15,429 nt of DNA from W0P28-013 sp963659365 (GTDB taxonomy: Bacteria; Bacteroidota; Bacteroidia; Bacteroidales; Paludibacteraceae), in contig CAVKTI010000055.1 in the NCBI GenBank assembly GCA_963659365.1, positions 1 through 15,429 on the forward strand, written 5' to 3'. The notes under the pieces are model-generated. The model made no database searches and was not told the origin of the DNA. It saw only the letters and a list, made by a program, of their open reading frames with translations. Within the stretch, counting starts at the first letter, position 1, and every line of letters starts with the position of its first letter. Below are positions 1-7,450 of the stretch, piece after piece. The position numbers were made by a program, and so were the translations under genes.

Positions 1-63
1 TCAGTTGGTTAGAGCGTCAGATTGTGGTTCTGAATGTCGTGGGTTCGAGTCCCATCTTCCACC
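1..63 (+). tRNA. tRNA-His (GTG), 5' end cut by window edge
   Basis: The anticodon stem TCAGA/TCTGA closes the seven-base loop TTGTGGT, which places GTG at the anticodon and so specifies histidine. The T arm follows with the TTCGAGT loop between GTGGG and CCCAT, and then the 3' acceptor strand CTTCCAC with discriminator base C at 63. The genome continues CGA rather than CCA, so the 3' CCA must be added after transcription. The D arm is only partly present, and the acceptor 5' strand lies before base 1. Confidence 0.93.
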
Positions 64-65
64 CG

Positions 66-99
66 AATGAGAGCGATGAAAGTCGTTCTCATTTTTTTT
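66..99 (+). terminator. Rho-independent terminator of the tRNA-His gene
   Basis: An 11-bp stem, AATGAGAGCGA (66-76) with TCGTTCTCATT (83-93), contains one G-T pair and a six-base loop and runs directly into a T tract to base 99. It starts 3 nt after the tRNA discriminator base. Confidence 0.88.
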
Positions 100-151
100 G
101 TTGTGCGCAAGTTTTCTGTTTTACAGATAAATTTGAGAAATTTACAAACAA

Positions 152-181
152 GAGGGAAAAATCGCATTTGACTTTTCCCTC
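152..181 (-). terminator. Probable terminator after the OmpA-family operon
   Basis: GAGGGAAAA (152-160) and TTTTCCCTC (173-181) form a perfect 9-bp stem 12 bases beyond the stop of the minus-strand gene ending at 193. The minus-strand sequence after it is T-rich (TTGTTTGTAAATTT) but is not a clean T run. On the plus strand a TTTTT follows a few bases later, so the hairpin may work in both directions between the converging tRNA and operon. Confidence 0.6.
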
Positions 182-192
182 CTGTTTTTCGG

Positions 193-2832
193 TTATTGCG
201 CTTCGCCGTCGGTGGCAGGCTGCTGCGGCTCGGACTGCTGCGGTTCAGTTTGCTGCTGTATGCCTTGCAGTTCAGGATTTTCCACCTTTTCGTAGGTGAT
301 TTCTTCGTAAGTTACAAGGAATTCCACGCGGCGGTTGAGTGCGCGTCCAGCCTTCGTTTTGTTGTCGGCTATCGGAATGGTAGCACCGAATCCGTTGGAG
401 GTCATGCGCTCTTCGGCCACGCCTTTACCGATGAGGTAGCGGCGCACAGAGGCGGCACGGCGCTCCGACAGGAGTTGGTTGGCCTCGTCCTTGCCCACAT
501 TGTCGGTGTGTCCGTTGATGGTCAGGTTGAAGGTCGGATTCTCGAACATCACATTGGCGATAGCGTCCAAAATCGGGAACGAGCGCGAGAGAATCACATC
601 TTTGCCCGTTTCGAACTGAATGCCCTGCATGGCGCGTTTGAACAGGTTGCGCACCTCGCGTTTCAGTTCGGGACAGCCGTAGTTGTCGGGCGAACCTGCC
701 ACAGTCGGACATTTATCGAGATAGTCGGGCACGCCGTCGCCGTCGCTGTCTTTCGGGCAGCCGTTTTCGTCGATAGTGGTGTAGGCCTCAACTGGCGTGT
801 TCGGGCATTTATCGAGATAATCTGGTACGCCGTCGCCATCGCTGTCGATTGGGCAGCCATTTTCATCGACTTGCACGCCTTCGGGCGTATTCGGGCATTG
901 GTCGAGATAGTCGGGCACGCCGTCGCTGTCGCTGTCGATTGGGCAGCCGTTTTCATCGACTTGCACGCCTTCGGGCGTATTCGGGCATTGGTCGAGGTAG
1001 TCGGGCACGCCGTCGCCATCGCTGTCGATTGGGCAGCCATTTTCATCGACTTGCACGCCGATGGGTGTTCCCGGACATTTGTCGAGGTGGTCGGGCACGC
1101 CGTCTTTATCCTCGTCGAGCGGACAGCCTTTGGAATCGACCATCACGCCAAACGGCGTGTCGGGGCATTCGTCGTAGCAGTCGGGCACGCCATCTTTGTC
1201 GGAATCGAATGGGCAACCCACCGAATCGACTGGCCAGCCAAACGGCGTTCCAGGACATTGGTCGTAGCAATCGGGCACGCCGTCTTGGTCTTCGTCCAAA
1301 AGGCAGCCAACGGAATCGACAAAATTTTTGCGTTTCACATCGGGACAGAGTTTGCGCAGTTGTTTGATAGGCGTTCCGGGACATTGGTCGTCGATGTTTT
1401 TCACACCGTCGCGGTCTTTGTCGCCGCTGTCGCGCCCAATGCTGAGATTCATGCCCATCTGCACATTGAATCGTTGTGTGCCGTAGGGAATCGGGTATTT
1501 GCTGCCATCGACCTCGAATTGCGTTTTTGCCCAATAGAGCGGAATATAGTCCATAGCGAGGAACATATTTATCGGTCCTGCGCGCAGCGACAGACCCAGT
1601 CCGAGGTTGTTGCCGCGGCTATTGACAAACGAGTAGGAAAGATAGGCTTTGAGCCAGTCGAGCGGGCGGAAATTGGCGGCCAGCGTAACCTCTTCGCTCA
1701 CATATTGCGCATTGAAACGCATGTGCGACAGCAGACCGAAACTGATTTTGTTTTTCAGAATGCCATATTCCACCGCCGCATTGAAATTGCCGTGAATCAT
1801 CTGGGCAAATCCGCCTTTTTCTTCGCTTTTGAAGTGGAGTGCATCGAGCGCATCGTCGCCCATTTTTGCAAAATCGACACTATCGCCCGGCTCATATTCT
1901 ATGCCAGTGAAACTATAAACGCCATCGGCGTGGCCGCTCACCACATTGCGGTGCCAATAGATGAAACCGAGGTCGGTGATGGCCGCCGAAACCACCAGAT
2001 GTTTGATTGGCTCGTAGGTGAAGCCCACATCGAACGACGCACCGTGACCAGCAGGTTTGTAGAGCAGTTCCAAATAGTTGCTTTTGAGTTCTGCGCTGCC
2101 AAAATCGATGGTGCCGTCCTCTTTTTGTCCGAAAGTGAGTGGGGCAGAGAGGTAGGCATCGGCATCGGCGGTAACATCCCACGAGTCGCGCGAGGCATCG
2201 AGTTTGAATGTGCGCACCTTGGTTTTAGCCCCTGCGTAACCCATCAGCAGGCTCACTTTGCCGCCCACCGTCCACTGCTCGTTGATGCGGCGCATGTAGC
2301 CCACGCCAAACTCGCTGTAGAGTTCCATATCGAGGCCGAAACGCTTGAAATTGAACGAGTTTACGCCAAATTCGCTGGGCGTTCCGTAGAGTGCCAAATT
2401 GAACATATCGCGCGGCAACACAACATTGCTGCTCAAATTCAGGTCGAGTCCGAAAGTCAGGTAGTTTTTCTCCCGAAATCGAAAACCGAACTCCAAAATG
2501 TTCATGTTGAAATTCATATCGACCACATTGGCGCGCTTGAAGCGTTTGTAGAGTTTATCGACACCGTCCGATGCGTGGAGTGGCGTAACGAAATTGCCAT
2601 CTTTTTTGTAGATGATGTCCTTGAATGCCAGCGCATTATTGCCCGCTTCGAGCGAAAAACTCGGCATGATGATGAAGTCGAGATAGAACTGCGTGTTTGG
2701 CATGAAGGCTGGGTTCATCGAACTGCGCATCGGCACTTCGTCCATGAAGTAGTAGGTGTTCGTTTCGGCGGCTATTGGCAGACAACAGCAGATGCCCAAC
2801 GCTATGGCTGAAATTATTTTGGTTGTTTTCAT
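193..2832 (-). CDS. OmpA-family outer-membrane protein: DUF5723 barrel, eight TSP3 repeats, OmpA peptidoglycan-binding domain
   Basis: The protein has 879 residues. An N-terminal signal peptide (about 1-22) precedes a long beta-rich region. Its opening, with an NPAF.P motif near residue 40, matches the DUF5723 outer-membrane family. Eight thrombospondin type-3 repeats of the form DxDxDGVPDxxDxCPxTP occupy about residues 469-720; in this family their aspartates bind calcium and form a stiff rod. The end, about 735-850, is an OmpA C-terminal domain with NGHTDNVG (near 770) and LSERRA (near 787), supplying the Asp and Arg that grip diaminopimelate in peptidoglycan. A Gln/Pro-rich tail of about 30 residues closes it. 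Inference: it tethers the outer membrane to the cell wall through a calcium-stiffened spacer. It follows the lipoprotein gene by 21 nt and is probably cotranscribed with it. Substrate and exact role are unknown. Confidence 0.92.
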   Translation of the reverse strand: MKTTKIISAIALGICCCLPIAAETNTYYFMDEVPMRSSMNPAFMPNTQFYLDFIIMPSFSLEAGNNALAFKDIIYKKDGNFVTPLHASDGVDKLYKRFKRANVVDMNFNMNILEFGFRFREKNYLTFGLDLNLSSNVVLPRDMFNLALYGTPSEFGVNSFNFKRFGLDMELYSEFGVGYMRRINEQWTVGGKVSLLMGYAGAKTKVRTFKLDASRDSWDVTADADAYLSAPLTFGQKEDGTIDFGSAELKSNYLELLYKPAGHGASFDVGFTYEPIKHLVVSAAITDLGFIYWHRNVVSGHADGVYSFTGIEYEPGDSVDFAKMGDDALDALHFKSEEKGGFAQMIHGNFNAAVEYGILKNKISFGLLSHMRFNAQYVSEEVTLAANFRPLDWLKAYLSYSFVNSRGNNLGLGLSLRAGPINMFLAMDYIPLYWAKTQFEVDGSKYPIPYGTQRFNVQMGMNLSIGRDSGDKDRDGVKNIDDQCPGTPIKQLRKLCPDVKRKNFVDSVGCLLDEDQDGVPDCYDQCPGTPFGWPVDSVGCPFDSDKDGVPDCYDECPDTPFGVMVDSKGCPLDEDKDGVPDHLDKCPGTPIGVQVDENGCPIDSDGDGVPDYLDQCPNTPEGVQVDENGCPIDSDSDGVPDYLDQCPNTPEGVQVDENGCPIDSDGDGVPDYLDKCPNTPVEAYTTIDENGCPKDSDGDGVPDYLDKCPTVAGSPDNYGCPELKREVRNLFKRAMQGIQFETGKDVILSRSFPILDAIANVMFENPTFNLTINGHTDNVGKDEANQLLSERRAASVRRYLIGKGVAEERMTSNGFGATIPIADNKTKAGRALNRRVEFLVTYEEITYEKVENPELQGIQQQTEPQQSEPQQPATDGEAQ
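745..1440 (-). repeat. In-gene tandem repeat encoding the TSP3 rod
   Basis: Units of 90 bp (30 residues) recur. Units starting at 841 and 931 differ at about 4 of 90 bases, and the unit at 1021 is close for its first half. The unit near 745 is 96 bp long because two codons are inserted. Near-identity at the DNA level in the central units, with divergent outer ones, suggests recent expansion by unequal recombination within the gene. Confidence 0.85.
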
Positions 2833-2853
2833 GTTTGGTCGGTGCTTGGTGGG

Positions 2854-4557
2854 TTAGAAAATGCTGTCTAAATTGGCTTTTATGCCGCCTTTCAGATAGA
2901 GCGAGGCTCGAATTTCGAGTTGGTCGCCAAGGCTGAAATAGATCATGTCTTTGTCTGGATCCTTGGCATCGACGGTAACGACTATCACCACTTTTTTCGT
3001 GTCCCAAATGGTGGCGATGTCCTCGCCGGGAATCTCTTGGCGTGTTTCGCCAGTGGTGTTGCCTGTGGTGCGCCCTTCGGCATCGACAGGCGCAGCAGCA
3101 ATCTTAAAGTCTTGCCCTATGTAGAGTACTTGGTCGAGCGAATCGAGCAGCACGGCGTGTGCCACGGCTTTCACGGGCAGGTGGTTGTCGTAGCGCAGCC
3201 CGATGTTCAGTTGCTCCACATTGTATTCTGCGCCAAGGCGGTCCATTCCTGTCAGGTCGGCTATGTCGCAGTCGAGCGTGTCGCGGTGTTGATATTGCGT
3301 GCCGGGGTTGTATTGGAACGGCATTTTGGCTTCCACCACCATATCCACCAGCGGATTGTAGTCCTTATCGGGGTCGAAATAGACCCAATGCATACGCTCC
3401 CATTCGTTTTGGAACTTGCTGATTTTCACATTGAAAGCGTAAACAAAACGGTGCGGTGTGATTTCGAACAGCCGCTCGGTGTGACCGTCTTGGTTGTCGA
3501 ACATGTGTATGTTGAGCGAGGTGTCGCCTTCGATGTTTGGCTTGCGCAGACGCATGGTTTTGCTGGGCGAGCCGTTGAAATCGGCCATGCGCTCTTCGCC
3601 CGAAGCCGAAATGGCTTTGATGTGTTCTACCGTGAAATCGAGCGGAATGCCGATGCCGTTGGTTATTTTGAAAGTTACCATCGGGTTGGTGAACCGCAGT
3701 TTGTTTTCGGTGAATGTTTCCGATTCGAAAAAGTCGGTTGGCATGTGCGAATTTACGCTATCGGCGGTAACATTGCCTTGGCGGTTGAAGAAGCCCCACG
3801 CCTTGCGGCAGTCGATGATTTGGAAGCGTATTTGCGGCATAATTTTCGACTGGTCGGTTACCGTGAAACTCTTTGTCGGTTTGTAGGTGTAGGTAACGGT
3901 GATAGGCGTGGTGCCAGTCATGCGGTCGAAGCGCACTTTGAAGCCCGCCAGCATATCTTGGTGCGTGTCGCCGCGGCGTGTAACCTTGTAACTGCGGTCT
4001 TGCAGGCCGTCGATGTCGTTGAATTTCAGGTCGATGTAGAGCGGCATCTGTTCGGAAATTTCCAAATCTTCGGCATCGACTTTGAAATAGAGTTCTGCGC
4101 TGTTCACCACGGCACTATCCACGCGTTGGTCGAGTTGGCCGTCGTCGCCGTAGTGGTCGTAGTCGAAGTCGTATTGCAGCCTATCGTGGAACTCGTAAGT
4201 GCCAGCCTCAAGTGTTAATCCGCTTTGTACCAGTGGGTTATCGCCATCGACGAGCGTGTAGGGCGTGTTGTAGGTTGTGCCCTGCGAGAAATCACCAATT
4301 TTGATGTCTTTGGTGTTTAGTCGCAGCGTGTCGGTCCACCACAGGTAGCAGGTGTTCAGGTCAGAATCCTGCCTGATGTCGTCGCTGCCGATAAAATCGA
4401 CGAGCTTGCCGACGGTAGTTCGTGCCGTGCCGATGGGTACAACAAGTGCGGTGTTGTAGTCGATCTCCTTCGACATTTTGTTCATGTCGATGTCTGTAGT
4501 GCAGGCCGCCAACAACGCAGAGGCGCATACAAGTCCGAAAAATGTTTTGCAATTCAT
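2854..4557 (-). CDS. Large lipoprotein of unknown function, partner gene of the OmpA-family protein
   Basis: The 567-residue product begins with a lipoprotein signal peptide; the lipobox LLAAC places the lipidated Cys at residue 19, followed by TTDID. The rest has many short alternating hydrophobic stretches typical of beta-sandwich surface proteins, with no enzymatic motif I recognise. The frame is open up to 4686, but that stretch would add 43 residues before the signal peptide and lies partly in a dispersed repeat. A -33/-7 promoter sits just upstream of the ATG at 4557, so this start is preferred. The gene is first in an operon with the OmpA-family gene, 21 nt apart. Inference: it is an outer-membrane-anchored partner of that protein. 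Family membership is not recognised; confidence is high for the gene and low for function. Confidence 0.88.
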   Translation of the reverse strand: MNCKTFFGLVCASALLAACTTDIDMNKMSKEIDYNTALVVPIGTARTTVGKLVDFIGSDDIRQDSDLNTCYLWWTDTLRLNTKDIKIGDFSQGTTYNTPYTLVDGDNPLVQSGLTLEAGTYEFHDRLQYDFDYDHYGDDGQLDQRVDSAVVNSAELYFKVDAEDLEISEQMPLYIDLKFNDIDGLQDRSYKVTRRGDTHQDMLAGFKVRFDRMTGTTPITVTYTYKPTKSFTVTDQSKIMPQIRFQIIDCRKAWGFFNRQGNVTADSVNSHMPTDFFESETFTENKLRFTNPMVTFKITNGIGIPLDFTVEHIKAISASGEERMADFNGSPSKTMRLRKPNIEGDTSLNIHMFDNQDGHTERLFEITPHRFVYAFNVKISKFQNEWERMHWVYFDPDKDYNPLVDMVVEAKMPFQYNPGTQYQHRDTLDCDIADLTGMDRLGAEYNVEQLNIGLRYDNHLPVKAVAHAVLLDSLDQVLYIGQDFKIAAAPVDAEGRTTGNTTGETRQEIPGEDIATIWDTKKVVIVVTVDAKDPDKDMIYFSLGDQLEIRASLYLKGGIKANLDSIF

Positions 4558-4586
4558 ATCCTTTGCAATTTGTATTTCTGATTTTG

Positions 4587-4618
4587 CAAAGGTAATATAT
4601 CTTTTTTGAAAAAACAAA
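4587..4618 (-). promoter_or_regulatory. Bacteroidota-type promoter of the lipoprotein/OmpA operon
   Basis: Read on the minus strand, TTTG (4618-4615), a 20-nt spacer and TACCTTTG (4594-4587) match the Bacteroidota consensus TTTG / TAnnTTTG. Transcription would start near 4580, giving a leader of roughly 20 nt before the ATG at 4557. Confidence 0.8.
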
Positions 4619-4656
4619 TGCGATGTGATTTCAAATTTCAGAATTTCAAATTTTAT

Positions 4657-4726
4657 TTGATTTTTGCTCCGCTCGGCATTGTCCAAACAAGTTTGGCACT
4701 ACGCTCGCTTATCGCAAAAATTCAGA
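4657..4726. repeat. 70-bp dispersed repeat, copy 1
   Basis: A second copy lies at 14870-14939 in the same orientation, the same length, with a handful of substitutions. The unit is partly palindromic: TTTTTGC near one end pairs with GCAAAAA near the other, and CCAAAC-AA-GTTTGG forms an inner stem. It overlaps the false upstream extension of the lipoprotein reading frame. Confidence 0.8.
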
Positions 4727-4822
4727 ATTTCAGATTGTCGGTAGCAAGATATGAGTAGCAAGTAGCAAGACGAGATTTTAAGAATATAGAAGATAGAGCA
4801 TAGACGAAAATAATTGACAATG

Positions 4823-4897
4823 GATAATTGACAATGTAGGGACGCACCGAGTGCGTCCGCTTCTGTTGATTTGCAGATTTGGTTATTTGTGGATTTG
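4823..4897 (+). repeat. 75-bp dispersed repeat, copy 1, with GGACGC hairpin
   Basis: It is identical at 74 of 75 positions to 7014-7088; the only difference is C at 4860 versus T at 7051. It contains a perfect hairpin GGACGCAC (4840-4847), loop CGA, GTGCGTCC (4851-4858). It directly abuts the hairpin element that begins at 4898, and the same arrangement is found at the second locus. Confidence 0.9.
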
Positions 4898-5049
4898 TTT
4901 TCAACCCCTCCGAAAAACTGCCGTTTTTCTCGTCCCCTTGCAAAGGGGACAGGTTCGCACTGGTGTTGGTTCGGCTCATACCCCAGTTGGTTCAGCCCTC
5001 TCCCCTTTTCAAGGGGAGTACCCACATAGTGGGGGAGAGGTTTGATGCC
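4898..5049 (+). mobile_element. MITE-like modular hairpin element, copy 1 (forward)
   Basis: About 152 bp without coding capacity. The hairpins in order are AAAAAC/GTTTTT (4913-4928), GTCCCCTT-GCA-AAGGGGAC (4932-4950), CTCCCCTT-TTC-AAGGGGAG (5000-5018) and CCCAC-ATA-GTGGG (5021-5033). The ends resemble each other as imperfect inverted repeats (TTTTCAACCCCTCC at the left; GGCATCAAACCTCTCC read inward from the right). A collinear copy lies in the opposite orientation at 7088-7244 and a half copy at 15048-15096. No transposase is nearby, so mobility is inferred from structure and copy number only. Confidence 0.6.
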
Positions 5050-5097
5050 AATTAACAATTAACAATTAACAATAATTCCAAATCTTCAAATCAACAC

Positions 5098-5124
5098 AAA
5101 AAAAGAACGCGACCAACGGCCGCG
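5098..5124 (-). terminator. Rho-independent terminator of the surface-protein gene
   Basis: On the minus strand, CGCGGCC-GTT-GGTCGCG (5124-5108) forms a 7-bp stem with one wobble pair, followed by TTCTTTTTTT. It lies 33 bases beyond the stop codon at 5158. Confidence 0.85.
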
Positions 5125-5157
5125 CCCCATTTTTAATTGTCAATTATCAATTGTCAA

Positions 5158-6648
5158 TTATTTAACCACAATTTTGGCGAGTTTGTTGCCGGCTTTTACA
5201 ATGTAGATGCCTTCGCCAAGCGTGCTCTTCTTGTTCTGTTCGGTAACATTCAGACCCATAATGGTGTAGATCTGTGCGCCCTCTTCGGCATAGATGCGGC
5301 CTTCGCGTGCATACACATCGTTCAACACCTCGATGTTGCGAATAGCGGTAGTATTTTCGTCAAGGGTGTAATCTTCATAATCATCATAGTAGTAATCGCC
5401 GTCCGTATCCAAAGCCTTGAAAACGCTAACAGGCACTTCGGCATTGATGGTATATTTTTTACCATCGCTAGCAGTAAATGCGGCAACAGCCTTATAAGTT
5501 TCATTGGCGGCCACATATGCCAAAGTAAGGGTAGCTGCAGTCATGGCAACTCCATCTGCGTCATCGTCAACGAGTTCAGCATCGGTAAGCATAGCATACG
5601 AGTATTCCTCGCCAATAGTACCATTGGCGATTGAATACGAACCAGCGACTGCGGTTGCCGATGCGCTGTAAATGTCGAAGGAGACATAAGGAGCATGCAC
5701 TGAATCTTCCGTTGCATTGTAATACATAAAGTCTATACTAAAGTTGTGGGCTCCTTCTTCCGATAATTCCTCATAGTAGGTAATTTCTGCATAGTTCACA
5801 GTCAGTTCGGTAGCATCGCCATCTTCGTCGCCATCGCCGCTACCGCCGTTGCGTTCAACCAAGTAGCCGTTAACGAGTTCGGGAGTAGTGGTGCCGCTTT
5901 TCACATACTTTTTCAATTGACCGAGTACTTTTACCTCATCGCCATTGGCCAGTTGCGAAGTGGCGGTAAATTTCTCGTTGTTCAAGTTGTATGCACGGTA
6001 AACATAAAACTCCCCAGTTTCATCGGTAAGTGTAAAAGACGCATTGCCATAAGTAGTACTCAAGTCGAGGTCAGAAACAGTGCCCGAAAGTATGTAGTAA
6101 TTTGGAGCAACAGCACCATCGGCCAGTGCGTTAGTAACTGTCAACGCTTCGGCTATGGTTACTGTCAGTGTATCAATTTTACCTGCATCTTCGCCTTCGC
6201 CATCGGTTGTAACTACGACTTTGAGCATACGGCATTGCGCACTTGCATTCAGTGTAACACTTTTGGCAGTTCCAGTCCAAACGCCAGAAGTTGCAGCCGT
6301 GGCAGCAGTATAACCCGAACCGCTCAATGCAGAGGCAGTGTATTTGTCCTTCCCTTCGTCATTTTCTGCAGTTGTAATCTCAATTTTCGAGATATTGTTT
6401 TCGGAAGTAAATACCACTTTAGCATTAACATAAGCACGAATTTGTGTGCCATTGCAGAAACCACTGTCAATCGAAAGTGTTACATCGCCCACTGAATAAG
6501 TGATTTTTGAATAGGGAGTTGTTGGTTTTGTTGCATCAGTAGCACTTGCTCCTTGCACCCCCATGGCAGCAGGTGTAATTGTGGCTGTCGAAGCGAAAGC
6601 CAGCGTTGTAGCGCACAAGGCGGCTACGAGGAAAGTAATTTTTTTCAT
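5158..6648 (-). CDS. Secreted surface protein with OB-fold-like domain and type-IX-like C-terminal sorting domain
   Basis: The 496-residue product starts with a signal peptide (about 1-20, ending ALAFA). The frame is open to 6744, but the ATG at 6648 begins the signal peptide and is preferred. Residues 30-170 are Thr/Ala-rich beta sequence including a WTGTAKSVTLNAS stretch of a kind common in Bacteroidota surface proteins. About 180-268 (YYILSGTVSDL, then TLTDETGEFYVYR, then GDEVKVLGQL) reads like the OB-fold-like module of such proteins. An Asp/Gly linker follows, then a second beta region. The last ~60 residues end in GEGIYIVKAGNKLAKIVVK, resembling short type IX secretion sorting domains. 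Inference: it is exported and held at the cell surface. No enzymatic motif is seen. It is a single-gene unit with its own promoter and terminator. Confidence 0.85.
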   Translation of the reverse strand: MKKITFLVAALCATTLAFASTATITPAAMGVQGASATDATKPTTPYSKITYSVGDVTLSIDSGFCNGTQIRAYVNAKVVFTSENNISKIEITTAENDEGKDKYTASALSGSGYTAATAATSGVWTGTAKSVTLNASAQCRMLKVVVTTDGEGEDAGKIDTLTVTIAEALTVTNALADGAVAPNYYILSGTVSDLDLSTTYGNASFTLTDETGEFYVYRAYNLNNEKFTATSQLANGDEVKVLGQLKKYVKSGTTTPELVNGYLVERNGGSGDGDEDGDATELTVNYAEITYYEELSEEGAHNFSIDFMYYNATEDSVHAPYVSFDIYSASATAVAGSYSIANGTIGEEYSYAMLTDAELVDDDADGVAMTAATLTLAYVAANETYKAVAAFTASDGKKYTINAEVPVSVFKALDTDGDYYYDDYEDYTLDENTTAIRNIEVLNDVYAREGRIYAEEGAQIYTIMGLNVTEQNKKSTLGEGIYIVKAGNKLAKIVVK

Positions 6649-6768
6649 GATAGAAATTTTTAAGTTAATAATTTTGAATAGTTTTGTTTCTGTTTTTGTC
6701 TGTTGTGTGCGTACGCAAACGCATACGCCCATAAGCATCGGCACACTATCGCACGCACATCATCGCCA

Positions 6769-6776
6769 CAAAGGTA
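6769..6776 (-). promoter_or_regulatory. Promoter -7 element of the surface-protein gene, with long leader
   Basis: TACCTTTG on the minus strand (6776-6769) equals the -7 box of the lipoprotein operon. The expected -33 position is TTTT rather than TTTG, within a T/A-rich block. The start would be near 6762, leaving a leader of about 115 nt before the ATG at 6648. That leader contains the palindrome TGCGTACGCA (6708-6717). Confidence 0.6.
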
Positions 6777-6840
6777 CGACTTTTTTTAGAATAAAAAAAA
6801 TTTTTTCGTTATTTTTTTTGAAAAAAGTGCGTAAAATGGA

Positions 6841-6872
6841 AAGTCTATAAAGTGAAAAGTCTATAAAGTGAA
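6841..6872. repeat. Perfect 16-bp tandem duplication
   Basis: AAGTCTATAAAGTGAA occurs twice in direct tandem (6841-6856 and 6857-6872). Confidence 0.9.
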
Positions 6873-6924
6873 AAGGCCGAACATTTCAAACATTCAATAA
6901 CTCAATAATTCGATGATTATCGCT

Positions 6925-6948
6925 TGTAGGAACGCGGTATGCCACGCC
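6925..6948 (+). repeat. Degenerate member of the GGACGC hairpin family
   Basis: TGTAGGAACGCGGTATGCC followed by ACGCC resembles the longer perfect hairpin at 7320-7347, with point changes in both arms. It appears to be a decayed copy. Confidence 0.55.
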
Positions 6949-7013
6949 CGAAAAGGTTATAGGTTAGAGTTTATAGAACATAGAAGATAGAGCATAGAAC
7001 ATAGACAAAAATT

Positions 7014-7088
7014 GATAATTGACAATGTAGGGACGCACCGAGTGCGTCCGTTTCTGTTGATTTGCAGATTTGGTTATTTGTGGATTTG
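7014..7088 (+). repeat. 75-bp dispersed repeat, copy 2, with GGACGC hairpin
   Basis: Differs from 4823-4897 at one base (T at 7051). The hairpin is GGACGCAC (7031-7038), loop CGA, GTGCGTCC (7042-7049). Like copy 1 it directly abuts a hairpin element, but here that element is inverted. Confidence 0.9.
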
Positions 7089-7244
7089 GCTTCATAACCC
7101 CTTCCCCCACTGGCGTGGGTACTCCCCCTATCTGCTGGCGCAGCAGGGGGAGAGAATCGGAAAATGTTGGACGCGATTCTGTCCCCCTGCTTGGAGCGAT
7201 AGCGCAAAGATAGGGGGACGAGCGCAGCGGAGGGGGTTAATGCC
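7088..7244 (-). mobile_element. MITE-like modular hairpin element, copy 2 (inverted)
   Basis: Read on the minus strand this ~156-bp segment is collinear with 4898-5049: GTCCCC...GGGGAC, then CTCCCC...GGGGAG followed by TACCCAC...GTGGGGG, then an AACCCC end. Arms are conserved while interiors differ: the loop between GTCCCC and GGGGAC is about 27 bases here instead of 7. The ends GGCTTCATAACCCC (7088-7101) and GGGGTTAATGCC (7233-7244) form imperfect terminal inverted repeats. No coding capacity is seen. Confidence 0.6.
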
Positions 7245-7319
7245 AATGTAGAATTTAGAATTAAGCGTTTTCCACCGCATTCTGCACAACAAAAATCGCA
7301 CAGACTATCAACAACGACA

Positions 7320-7347
7320 GTAGGGACGCGGCATGCCACGTCCCTAC
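7320..7347. repeat. GGACGC-family hairpin with exchanged core
   Basis: GTAGGGACG (7320-7328) and CGTCCCTAC (7339-7347) are perfect 9-bp arms around the core CGGCATGCCA, itself nearly self-complementary (GGCATGCC). The left arm matches the hairpins in the 75-bp repeats, but the core is different. Confidence 0.8.
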
Positions 7348-7402
7348 AATGTCAATGAACAATGAATAATATCCGCCTCCCGAACACGCCGCAAATTTTC
7401 AA

Positions 7403-7422
7403 ATTTTCAAATAATTGAAAAT
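7403..7422. terminator. AT-rich hairpin beyond the protease operon, possible weak terminator
   Basis: ATTTTCAA-ATAA-TTGAAAAT is a perfect 8-bp stem about 30 bases beyond the M48 stop codon. It has low GC and no clean T run on the minus strand, so a terminator role is only possible. Confidence 0.3.
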
Positions 7423-7450
7423 CAGGCAATTAAAAATCGTTATTTCCTCG

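Larger units (their letters stand above)
4558..5157. other. Intergenic mosaic 1 (600 bp): promoter, repeats, hairpin element, terminator
   Basis: No convincing gene lies here. In order it holds the lipoprotein promoter, a 70-bp palindromic-ended repeat, ATAGA-rich words (4774-4804), a 75-bp repeat containing the GGACGC hairpin, a ~152-bp hairpin element, AATTAAC triplication (about 5050-5070), a terminator, and AATTGTCAATTATC words that run to the stop codon of the next gene. A 119-residue minus-strand ORF across it is built from these repeats and is not considered real. Confidence 0.8.
6649..7450. other. Intergenic mosaic 2 (802 bp)
   Basis: No credible gene. It holds the leader and promoter of the surface-protein gene, a homopolymeric A/T block (about 6780-6826), a perfect 16-bp direct duplication, a degenerate GGACGC-type hairpin, ATAGA-rich words, the second 75-bp repeat, the inverted second copy of the hairpin element, a long hairpin at 7320-7347 and an AT-rich hairpin before the M48 gene. 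A 122-residue minus-strand ORF here shares a peptide with one in mosaic 1 only because both read through the 75-bp repeat. Confidence 0.8.

Noticed and set aside
196..2811. 871-residue open frame antisense to the OmpA-family gene
   Set aside because: Its codons mirror the sense gene, which uses few TTA, CTA or TCA codons in that register. It has no signal peptide or domain, and the sense frame carries clear TSP3 and OmpA motifs. The same applies to antisense frames at 2920-4218 and 11699-12850.
2833..2853. Separate promoter for the OmpA-family gene
   Set aside because: The 21-nt gap has no TAnnTTTG, and the spacing fits an operon.
4558..4686. N-terminal extension of the lipoprotein frame to 4686
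   Set aside because: It runs through the promoter and a dispersed repeat and would bury the lipoprotein signal peptide.
4699..5058. 119-residue minus-strand ORF in mosaic 1, with a similar peptide in 6971-7339
   Set aside because: The shared peptide (KSTNNQICKSTE...) comes from the 75-bp repeat being read in the same frame at both loci. The ORFs consist of repeats and hairpins and have no leader or promoter.
4558..7450. CRISPR array
   Set aside because: Repeats occur once or in direct tandem without unique spacers of constant length, and no cas-like gene is present.
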